Shown here piece by piece: positions 16,907 through 26,468 of a stretch of DNA of 64,000 nt; the first letter of the stretch is position 1; every line of letters begins with the position of its first letter. Origin of the DNA: CAZSRX01 sp964609675 [NCBI: uncultured Bacteroidota bacterium] (GTDB taxonomy: Bacteria > CLD3 > SB21). The translations under genes and the position numbers were made by a program. The stretch covers positions 29,530-93,529 of the forward strand of contig CAZSRX010000012.1 in the NCBI GenBank assembly GCA_964609675.1, given 5' to 3'. A model generated the notes under the pieces. It saw only the letters and a list, made by a program, of their open reading frames with translations. It made no database searches and had not been told where the DNA came from.

Positions 16907-18661
16907 ATGAATTTTTTCGGGCACATATCGGACTGGCCGAACCGATGGTCGCAAAGATCAGCCGGTCAGTATTATAAGGGATTTTTTCTTATAATTCGGC
17001 TGAGTTATGTAATCGGATGCGTAATCGCACTGACACTGATAAAATCGGTATATTTCGATTGGAATACCGAAGAAGCCCGTCTATTCTCTGCGCTGGTAAT
17101 CGCCGGATTTATCGTACCGATGCTGTTTAGTTTTTTCTGGAAGGAACGTCTTTTATCTTCTGTTTACAGGTCACTGCGCCGCGCGGATAACACGGAACAG
17201 AAAACCGAAACCGGACGGCTTATGGAAATGCTGTTCCGATTTTCAGGCCGGATGGCTGTCCGTGAGAGTCTCACAGGTGCCGGATTCGTTATAGCTACCA
17301 TTCTGATAATGACATTAACAACGTCCGTTTCCGAAGCGGTCTATACCGTCGGGATGATTTATATCATCCTCACAGGCTGGGGCGTGGTGATTATGCTGAA
17401 TGTTATTTTTTATGATTTATATACCATGCCTCTGCTGGCAATAATAAAAAGGGAATATCCTGATTCCCGGCTGAAAGAATACCGGTTTGCTGAAATAAAG
17501 TATTTATATTTTTTCATTCTATCCGGAATGACTGTGCTGTGCTATGATCTTTATATGCGTACGGCCTATTCCACCGGGCTAGACGTTCCGGCCGTGTCTT
17601 CGGCGGTGGTGCCTGCTTTGGCCTGGTCTGTCATATTCGCATTTATGATACTACGTTCCTGGCTTTCCGGACGGCATTTCTACGAAGTGGTCAACCTTAT
17701 GGCCGATGGGGAGCGCCCTGCAGAACTGCCGCCCGGCCTTGCAGAATATTTCATGATATGGGACGCGATGGAAGCGGTGGTGAGCCAGTTCGAAAAAATT
17801 CTGCGGCACATACAGAATAACAGCAGTGAGCTCGAAGCGGCCGCCCGTGTGGTCGGCGAGACCGCTGCGGCGCAAAACATGGCGCTCGTGCGTCAGTCCA
17901 CTTCGGTTACGCAAACGTCGTCCACGCTGCAGGAACTGGTGCAGGCCTCTCAACAGGTTGCGGAAAGCGCGACGGCGGTGGTTTCATTCGCCGAGGATAC
18001 CGAAAAGCAGGCCGAAGAAGGGCTTGCCATTATGCAGGAAAGCGTGCAGAAAGTCCAGTTGGTCCGCAGCGGCAACGAAGCCAGCCTGTCCGATGTCATC
18101 ACGCTTAGCGAGGCGATTATTGAGATAGAAAGCGTGCTCAATTTCATTATCAGCATTGCCGATGAGACCAATCTTATAGCGCTGAACGCCGGCATTGAGG
18201 CCAGCTCGGCGGGTGAATCCGGTAAGCGTTTCAAGGTGGTTGCCAACGAAGTACGCAATCTCTCCACGCGGGTTACCAAATCCATCCGGCGTATAAAATC
18301 CATCACCCGTAACATCCAGGATGCTTCCACGCGCATGGTCGAAACCGTAGAAAACAATCAGGAACGCATCGGGCAGAGTGTCCAATGGTCGCTGAATACG
18401 TACCAGTACCTGAAGGACATCCTCGATCTGGCGCGTAAATCCGCTGACGCGGCCAAGCAGATTTATGTAGCCATCCAGCAGCAAAAAATCGCTAATCAGC
18501 AGATATCCCTTTCCTTTAACGATATCGCGCAGGACATTCAGCAACTGGCGCAAGCCAGCGACCGCTACGACCAGTATGTGCAGGCATTGCGTAAATTTTC
18601 CGCCAATATTGAAGAAACCATTGACAGCCTGCATCTTCAAACCGACGCTAATACATTATGA
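16907..18661 (+). CDS. Chemoreceptor-type protein with six-segment membrane sensor
   Basis: A 584-residue protein. Six hydrophobic segments occupy about residues 29-250, with short loops and no large periplasmic domain. A HAMP-like stretch and the MCP signalling coiled coil follow. The tip is at about residues 413-455 (TNLIALNAGIEASSAGESGK, then FKVVANEVRNLSTRV). GGGGA precedes the ATG. Membrane-integral sensors of this kind often report on redox, energy state or lipophilic ligands, but the signal cannot be read from sequence. Its stop overlaps the start of murE by ATGA, an unusual pairing for a chemoreceptor. Confidence 0.88.
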   Translation: MNFFGHISDWPNRWSQRSAGQYYKGFFLIIRLSYVIGCVIALTLIKSVYFDWNTEEARLFSALVIAGFIVPMLFSFFWKERLLSSVYRSLRRADNTEQKTETGRLMEMLFRFSGRMAVRESLTGAGFVIATILIMTLTTSVSEAVYTVGMIYIILTGWGVVIMLNVIFYDLYTMPLLAIIKREYPDSRLKEYRFAEIKYLYFFILSGMTVLCYDLYMRTAYSTGLDVPAVSSAVVPALAWSVIFAFMILRSWLSGRHFYEVVNLMADGERPAELPPGLAEYFMIWDAMEAVVSQFEKILRHIQNNSSELEAAARVVGETAAAQNMALVRQSTSVTQTSSTLQELVQASQQVAESATAVVSFAEDTEKQAEEGLAIMQESVQKVQLVRSGNEASLSDVITLSEAIIEIESVLNFIISIADETNLIALNAGIEASSAGESGKRFKVVANEVRNLSTRVTKSIRRIKSITRNIQDASTRMVETVENNQERIGQSVQWSLNTYQYLKDILDLARKSADAAKQIYVAIQQQKIANQQISLSFNDIAQDIQQLAQASDRYDQYVQALRKFSANIEETIDSLHLQTDANTL

Positions 18662-20166
18662 CAGAGCGTTTAAGCAACCTGCTTCCCCTGTTAAAAGGCA
18701 TTAAACGATTAATCGGCAGCGACACGGCGGTGATCAGCGGATTCTCTTCCGATTCACGAACCGTTAAAGACGGCGACGTGTTTTTTGCCCTTACCGGCGC
18801 CACCCAGGACGGTCGCCGCTTCATACCGATGGCGCTTGCACGCGGCGCTACGGTGATCGTATCGGCCGAGGGATATATTGACACGGCGGCTTCGGTGCCC
18901 GCCGGATGTGCGTTCATCGAAACCGAGGATGTGCCGGCGCTCATGGCTGAGATGGCGTCGGTATATTACCGGACTTCCGAAAAACCTATCCAATTAATTG
19001 GCGTTACAGGAACGAACGGAAAAACAACCACGGCGCACATCATCAATGAATTATGGAAACGAATGGGACGGCTTACGGTTTTTATCGGCACCACCGGAAT
19101 CGAGATTGCCGGACGGCGGTATCCTACCGATTATACAACGCCGCCGTCCTTTGAAATTCACCGGATACTGCATGAGGCCTGGGAGCGCGGCGTGCGGCAC
19201 GCGGTGATGGAAGTATCTTCCCATGCGCTTAAGCTGAAGCGTGTAGACGGGTTGCGCTATCAGGCGGCGGTTTTTACCAACCTGACGCATGAACACGGCG
19301 AAATCCATCCCACGATGGAAGATTATTACCAGACAAAAAAGCGTCTGTTTTCGATGTTAGAACCACAAGCTGTCGCTGTTATCAACGCCGATGACGATTA
19401 CGGGCGAAGACTGCTCCATGAACTGCGGCCTGCCGTTTCGTGTTTTGATTACGGGGAGCAGGCGACGGATGCAAAAATTTTAAACGTAGCGCCGTCACCG
19501 GATTATTCGTCTCAGACGGTTGCTGTTTCCATGGATGGTACGGCGCTTCAATTTCAATCAGCTATTCCCGGCGTCTATAACGCGATGAACGCGCTGGGCG
19601 CTCTTCTGACCTTGCACCGGCTCTGTTATCCTTTGGAGACACTGCTGAAACAAATGCCGACGGTGCCGCCGCCGCCGGGCCGAATGGAACGATACGAAGC
19701 GGGGCATTTTCAGGTGATTATTGATTTTGCGCACACCCCGGACGGTCTGGAGAAATTATTATCGGCCGTCGCATTGTGGAAGAAAGAAACCGGGAAAAAA
19801 ATCATAACCGTGTTCGGCTGTCCGGGTGACCGGGATCGCACCAAGCGTCCGTTGATGGGACGTATTGCTTCCGCGTATTCGGAATTAACCATTGCCACCA
19901 CCGACGACGTCCATCATGAACCCGCCGAACAAATTATTGCCGATATTATGGAAGGAACCGACCGGTTACGCACGTTATCCGTTATCGACCGGCGTGAAGG
20001 CATTCAAAAAGCATTGCGGCTGGCCCAGCCCGGTGATTTTGTTGTGATTGCCGGACGCGGCCATGAAAAATATCAATATGTAGGCGATGAAAAAGTTCCG
20101 TTTCTGGATTCGCAAGTAGCGCAAGAAGAAGCCGAAAAGCTGGGAATATCTTTTAGACGAATATAA
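18658..20166 (+). CDS. murE: UDP-N-acetylmuramyl-tripeptide synthetase (MurE)
   Basis: A 502-residue Mur ligase that adds the third amino acid to UDP-MurNAc-L-Ala-D-Glu in the cytoplasm. The order is canonical: SDSRTVKDGDVFFAL (UDP-binding domain), the ATP loop VTGTNGKTTTAH (about residues 118-129), MEVSSHAL, and YYQTKKRLF with the expected carbamylated lysine. PGRMERYEAG and VFGCPGDRDRTKR follow. The segment that in DAP-adding enzymes reads DNPR is here TTDDVHHEP (about residues 411-419), so the amino-acid specificity cannot be assumed to be meso-DAP. The HEHGEIH stretch also replaces the usual DHLDFHG. It is translationally coupled to the chemoreceptor upstream, with no other mur genes adjacent. 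Confidence 0.93.
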   Translation: MTERLSNLLPLLKGIKRLIGSDTAVISGFSSDSRTVKDGDVFFALTGATQDGRRFIPMALARGATVIVSAEGYIDTAASVPAGCAFIETEDVPALMAEMASVYYRTSEKPIQLIGVTGTNGKTTTAHIINELWKRMGRLTVFIGTTGIEIAGRRYPTDYTTPPSFEIHRILHEAWERGVRHAVMEVSSHALKLKRVDGLRYQAAVFTNLTHEHGEIHPTMEDYYQTKKRLFSMLEPQAVAVINADDDYGRRLLHELRPAVSCFDYGEQATDAKILNVAPSPDYSSQTVAVSMDGTALQFQSAIPGVYNAMNALGALLTLHRLCYPLETLLKQMPTVPPPPGRMERYEAGHFQVIIDFAHTPDGLEKLLSAVALWKKETGKKIITVFGCPGDRDRTKRPLMGRIASAYSELTIATTDDVHHEPAEQIIADIMEGTDRLRTLSVIDRREGIQKALRLAQPGDFVVIAGRGHEKYQYVGDEKVPFLDSQVAQEEAEKLGISFRRI

Positions 20167-20169
20167 AAA

Positions 20170-20189
20170 AGTCCCGTGGAAACGGGACT
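20170..20189. terminator. Bidirectional terminator between murE and rpsT
   Basis: AGTCCCGT (20170-20177) pairs with ACGGGACT (20182-20189) around a GGAA loop. On the minus strand the stem is followed by a run of T (complement of 20165-20170), fitting rpsT. On the plus strand a T-rich CATACTTTTT follows a few bases later, fitting murE. Confidence 0.75.
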
Positions 20190-20246
20190 GAAGCATACTT
20201 TTTATCGGACAAAAATATTAGAATTTATTATTCCTGACTGAATCAA

Positions 20247-20501
20247 TCAGTTCATCGCTTTGACTTTTAAGGCGACGGTCGATTTAAGATTAGCGCCCTT
20301 ATTTTTATGCAATACGCCTTTCGTCACCATTTTATCGACCAGTGCATGTAACTCTTTCAATTTACCCTGAGCGTCGGCTTTTACTTTAATTTTTTCTATT
20401 TCCTTAACCGTATTGCGAAGCTCTTTTTTATAATTACGGTTTTTGGTATTATCCCGCTCGTTGCGGCGTACACGTTCTTCAGCAGATTTGTGATTTGGCA
20501 T
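20247..20501 (-). CDS. rpsT: 30S ribosomal protein S20
   Basis: An 84-residue, lysine-rich, three-helix protein beginning MPNHKSAEERVRRNERDNTK and ending in the S20 pattern HKNKGANLKSTVALKV. S20 binds 16S rRNA early in small-subunit assembly. GGGAG lies eight bases before the ATG. Upstream is an AT-rich stretch with several TATAAT-like boxes, and downstream a rho-independent hairpin, so it is probably a single-gene transcript. Length is normal for the family. Confidence 0.97.
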   Translation of the reverse strand: MPNHKSAEERVRRNERDNTKNRNYKKELRNTVKEIEKIKVKADAQGKLKELHALVDKMVTKGVLHKNKGANLKSTVALKVKAMN

Positions 20502-21227
20502 CAGGTTCTCCCGGTTAAATCCTATATTTTTATAATACTATTATTATATCCCTAATTTCATTTCAAGGCGGTAGTATATATAAAAAAAAAATGATTGTCA
20601 ATCATAAAATGGCGCAACGTCTGGGCCCAAAAATAAAAAAAGTTCCAAAAACCAATGGTATTCCGTCGTGGCCAATAATCCTTAGAACAAACATAGAATA
20701 CGAACCGGATTTATTTTTCAAAAAATTGTTTTGGGAAAATATTAGGATTATTCAGAGATCATCTGCGCTATCCATAGTACGGCCGCGGCTCACAGTTATC
20801 AGACAAACCGTGGTATTCCTCCATAAAAGCAGGGATAGGCCACATTGGATCACAATTCCGTGTCAACGACCGGATACTTTTTTGATAATTATGATTGAAG
20901 TCTGATTCATGAGATTATTTTATGGTAGTGATGTTATGATCGCTTCGAGGTGTTTCTTTGTGTGCCGATTTAGTATTCGGGAACCTGTGATGGATATAAT
21001 CATAAACCATAGTTTTTGTTCTTACGAAAATCGTTATGGCATGATGATGGGAGTCCATGGATTGTTCACTCGGCCATTGCTCAGAGTGAAGCGGAAAGTC
21101 ATATCGGATGAGCAAATCGGAGGTACGGTTTTGGATAAATCGGTTTTACATTCCGGCAGGGGCCATGAGAGTCCTATCAGGGACAAAAGAGCTTTCGCCC
21201 GGCAATCCGGTTTGATCGTTCTCTCTG
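20502..21227. other. Long intergenic region without a recognisable gene
   Basis: About 725 bases. Two plus-strand open frames (20591-20905 and 20909-21247) lack ribosome-binding sites and recognisable motifs, and have amino-acid compositions unlike the neighbouring proteins. The second also runs into the opposite gene. The rpsT promoter lies at the left edge. I find no tRNA, strong hairpin or repeat. Decayed coding sequence is possible. Confidence 0.5.
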
Positions 21228-21545
21228 TTATCGGCCGTATTTGTTAATACAGTATCCGAGAAGGCTTCCCAGAAGGGCTGTCAAAATGGTAATAGGTATC
21301 ATCGCCATGGGATCTTTCGATGCGATGAGAAACCCGGATGGGATGAATACGAGGAAGGGGATCAGGATTCCCTTCAGGATAGCGTTCATGTTCAGATGAG
21401 TCGTTGCAATCAGAAAGCCGGATATTACCCATAAAGAAAAGGCGGAGAGATGAGCGTCCCAGGTCAGGTTTTGCAGGATCATCGGAACGACATCGATGAT
21501 GCCGGCGGCGGCTCCCGCCAGGATGCCGAGGCGTTGCTTACGCAT
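21228..21545 (-). CDS. Small four-TM membrane protein of unknown function
   Basis: Starting at the ATG at 21545, which overlaps the meaB stop (TGATG), the product has about 105 residues. Four hydrophobic segments are visible: LGILAGAAAGIIDVVPMIL, AFSLWVISGFLIATTHL, GILIPFLVFIPSGFLIA and ITILTALLGSLLGYCI. AAAGG upstream inside meaB could serve as ribosome-binding site, and a TTG at 21548 is an alternative start. Glycine- and alanine-rich helices suggest tight packing in the inner membrane. I do not recognise a function. Coupling to meaB is the only contextual clue. Confidence 0.7.
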   Translation of the reverse strand: MRKQRLGILAGAAAGIIDVVPMILQNLTWDAHLSAFSLWVISGFLIATTHLNMNAILKGILIPFLVFIPSGFLIASKDPMAMIPITILTALLGSLLGYCINKYGR

Positions 21546-22693
21546 CAAAGATGACCTTTGTTAAAAGTTTCGAGCAGTTGGTCTGCGGCATCGGTGGGCA
21601 GGATTTGCCCGGCGGCTACCAGGGGTCTTAAGGTGGCGAGCAGGGAGGCGATATGAGGATGATTGTAAAAATTTTCTTTCAGGCGGTCTTCCACCATCGT
21701 GAGCATCCAGTCCAGAGATTGCTGCCGTCGCCGTTCCGCAAAGGTGTTCGTGCGGGATACGGTTTGCTTGAAATTCATCAGGGTATTCCAGATTGTATCG
21801 ATGCCATCGCCGGTGAGCGCGGAGCAAGTAAATACCGGCGTCTGCCATCCGGGCGTGGCGGGCTGAATATAGTGCAGGGCATTTTCATATTCCGCTTTGG
21901 CCCGGTTCGCGCGAGGAATATTGTCGCCGTCTGCTTTATTGACTGCCAAAGCATCCGCGATTTCCATAACGCCTTTCTTGATGCCCTGTAGTTCATCGCC
22001 GGCGCCGGGAATCATGACCAGCAGAAAAAAATCCACCATCGAGCGGACCGTGATCTCGCTTTGACCCACCCCAACGGTTTCGATCAGGATAATATCGTAT
22101 CCGGCAGCTTCACATACAAGTATGGTTTCGCGGCTTTTGCGCGCCACGCCTCCCAGCGTACCGCCCGAGGGCGATGGACGAATGAAGGCGTTTGGCTCGC
22201 GGGATAGTTTTTCCATACGCGTTTTATCGCCGAGAATACTCCCTTTGGTTACCGAACTGCTGGGATCCACGGCCAGCACGGCGACTTTATGACCGTGTTT
22301 AATCAGGTAACATCCAAGCGTCTCGATGAGCGTGCTTTTTCCGGCGCCCGGCACACCGGATATTCCGACACGCAGGGAATGGCCGGAATGCGGGAGCAAC
22401 GCCTGCAATACCCGCTGAGCCTGTTCGCGATGTTTTCGCGAATGGCTTTCAATCAGCGTGATCGTCCGGCCCAGCATGGTGCGGTCGCCGCTCCGTACGC
22501 CGGCTATATAATCCTCGTCTCTGAGCGAAGCGGATTTCTTTCGGGCTGACGCGTGAGCCGATTTGACTTGTCCGGCCGGCAGACCGTCATGGCCGCCCTC
22601 GACGCCCTTGACCACCTTCGTGGCAAATTCCTCGCCGGCGTCTTCCGGAACCCAATCGGGCTTATAGGCAGGAGTGTCGTTTTTGTTATTCAT
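21545..22693 (-). CDS. meaB: Methylmalonyl-CoA mutase-associated GTPase MeaB
   Basis: A 382-residue G3E-type P-loop GTPase that protects methylmalonyl-CoA mutase and gates cofactor loading. Walker A is GISGVPGAGKSTLIE (about residue 110), followed by VLAVDPSSSVTKGSILGDKT, the base-switch region PSPSGGTLGGVARK, IETVGVGQSEI and the NKAD guanine-specificity motif. The C-terminal helical part matches the dimerisation arm. About 50 N-terminal residues (with GEEFATKVVKGVEGGHDG) precede the usual domain start. It is in the same minus-strand run as both mutase subunits, 12 bp after the ferredoxin-nitroreductase gene. Confidence 0.95.
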   Translation of the reverse strand: MNNKNDTPAYKPDWVPEDAGEEFATKVVKGVEGGHDGLPAGQVKSAHASARKKSASLRDEDYIAGVRSGDRTMLGRTITLIESHSRKHREQAQRVLQALLPHSGHSLRVGISGVPGAGKSTLIETLGCYLIKHGHKVAVLAVDPSSSVTKGSILGDKTRMEKLSREPNAFIRPSPSGGTLGGVARKSRETILVCEAAGYDIILIETVGVGQSEITVRSMVDFFLLVMIPGAGDELQGIKKGVMEIADALAVNKADGDNIPRANRAKAEYENALHYIQPATPGWQTPVFTCSALTGDGIDTIWNTLMNFKQTVSRTNTFAERRRQQSLDWMLTMVEDRLKENFYNHPHIASLLATLRPLVAAGQILPTDAADQLLETFNKGHL

Positions 22694-22705
22694 TCATGGA
22701 ACCGG

Positions 22706-23584
22706 TTAGAGCCAATGGACATAGGTCCGTGGCCGGATAATCGCTCGTTTGAACTTGTACTTTGGATATCCCAGAATCAAAGCAGTCGTGACTTCATGGT
22801 CGGCCGGTATTTCGAACATCGCCCGCAACCGTTTATGGTTATTGATGGCCGGCGGTATCAATCCGTTTACCGTTGCACCCAGTTCCAGCGCATGCGCCGT
22901 AAGGAAAGCGTACGTCAGGGCGATGTGGCTGTCGATAACATGCTCTTCGGCTCCGCGGTGCGCGTGGAACAGCAGTAAAGCCGGCGCGTTGCGGGCAATA
23001 TCGTCATGATCTGCCGCCCGGATGTACATACCGGAACGGGTATGCGGAATGATAAAATTCCGCACAGTGTTGTACGTCTCGGCCGGCATCATCCATTTTA
23101 AAAAAACGCGCCAAAGCGGGTTGGAAAATAAAACCGTCAGTTTCCGATACGTTTCAGCCATATAGGGAACGGCGGCATGTATCTTTTCCCTGTCGGCTAT
23201 AACCGTCACATGTACATGGCGGGGATTAACACCGAACGGCGCTAAAGCCAGTGCATCAATAATTTTTTGTATGACTTCTTTTTCGACCGGCTGGTCCTTA
23301 AAAAATCTGACCGAACGTCGGTGGCGCAGAAAGTTTATGATGGAATTATAATCCTCGCGATGATCCGATAACTCTGCAAAGTCTTTATCATAAGATAAAT
23401 TTCCAGCGGTGATGGCCCCGGCGTCACATACGGCCATACAGTGTCCGCATTCCATGCAGAGCGGTACACGTTCCGCGATAAAACCAACCGTACCATCCGG
23501 GTTTTTTCCGATAATACCGCAAGGACAAATAGTTTCGCAAACCCGGCATTGCGTACAGGCAGAATAATTAATCGTAAAACTCAT
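22706..23584 (-). CDS. Ferredoxin-nitroreductase fusion flavoprotein
   Basis: A 292-residue protein. Residues 1-60 hold two [4Fe-4S] motifs (CTQCRVCETICPCG and CMECGHCMAVCDAG). Residues 80-280 are a nitroreductase-type FMN domain starting RHRRSVRFFKDQPVEKEVI, with APFGVNPRHVHV and the C-terminal ALILGYPKYKF. Such fusions transfer electrons from the clusters to flavin and then to a substrate that is not predictable. Placement inside the mutase/meaB run suggests co-expression but no obvious pathway role. No clear ribosome-binding site precedes the ATG, and a TATAAG box sits only five bases upstream. Confidence 0.88.
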   Translation of the reverse strand: MSFTINYSACTQCRVCETICPCGIIGKNPDGTVGFIAERVPLCMECGHCMAVCDAGAITAGNLSYDKDFAELSDHREDYNSIINFLRHRRSVRFFKDQPVEKEVIQKIIDALALAPFGVNPRHVHVTVIADREKIHAAVPYMAETYRKLTVLFSNPLWRVFLKWMMPAETYNTVRNFIIPHTRSGMYIRAADHDDIARNAPALLLFHAHRGAEEHVIDSHIALTYAFLTAHALELGATVNGLIPPAINNHKRLRAMFEIPADHEVTTALILGYPKYKFKRAIIRPRTYVHWL

Positions 23585-23663
23585 GGCAGCTTATAAGTTT
23601 TAATGAAACGGACCAAAATGGATATTAAACAATCCGTCCGGGATAGTAATTATAACGTTGCTG

Positions 23664-24167
23664 TTATTGAACTTGAAAATCATAGCCACCTTCGGCATTT
23701 AGATTATCAATATAGGCGAATGACAGAGTACCGATACTATAATTAGTAAAATAATAAAGGTCGCTGTTGCTTTCAGTCAGGTGGGCCGCAGCATTGCTAG
23801 TTTGAATAGCCAGGGGGTAACTTTTTAATTCGGAAGGCCAATCAACTTTCAGATTCGCTGCTTTAAACGGCGGGGTTCCTGAAGTGTCCATAAACGATAA
23901 TCGTACGGTGTCCGGTTTCACCGCCGTCTGATAATTGACCGTCTGCCAGTATGTGCCGCGGATGGCGGTTTGTATGTATGCATCTAAAACCGCGGGTTCA
24001 TCCTTACCGTCACGATCCGATGATCCCAAGAAGGATAAGGTATCAGAAGGCGTTACAGGATTAAAAGGTTTAGCCACCTCATATTGCGGGGTATAATATG
24101 CGCTCATTGGATAGGCCCGTGCTTCATTGAGTGCTTCTGATTGGGTACGGGTTATAAAAGCCTCCAT
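23664..24167 (-). CDS. Hypothetical protein, possibly a remnant
   Basis: A 167-residue open frame with no domain I recognise. It is rich in Thr, Ser, Tyr and Asn and has beta-type patterns (YYFTNYSIGTLSFAYIDNL), suggestive of a secreted or surface protein, yet no signal peptide is encoded. The frame stays open about 20 codons upstream of the ATG before a stop near 24231. A different frame there begins MKRSFYFWRLLWKT, which could be the start of a lost signal region. There is no ribosome-binding site. It sits between mutB and the nitroreductase. It may be a broken or truncated gene. Confidence 0.5.
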   Translation of the reverse strand: MEAFITRTQSEALNEARAYPMSAYYTPQYEVAKPFNPVTPSDTLSFLGSSDRDGKDEPAVLDAYIQTAIRGTYWQTVNYQTAVKPDTVRLSFMDTSGTPPFKAANLKVDWPSELKSYPLAIQTSNAAAHLTESNSDLYYFTNYSIGTLSFAYIDNLNAEGGYDFQVQ

Positions 24168-24287
24168 GCAGGCGATTTTGTAATTAAGTTTTCCATAAAA
24201 GGCGCCAAAAATAAAATGATCTTTTCATTACACGTAAAGGTATTGTCACCGGGTTACAATCTTTAATTTCGCAAAGGCAATTTCTTT

Positions 24288-26468
<2,181 letters not shown>

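Noticed and set aside
20591-20905. A 104-residue plus-strand open frame in the long gap
   Set aside because: It has no ribosome-binding site, no motif and an unlikely composition, and probably arises by chance.
20909-21247. A 112-residue plus-strand open frame in the long gap
   Set aside because: It runs into the convergent membrane-protein gene and lacks a ribosome-binding site or recognisable domain.
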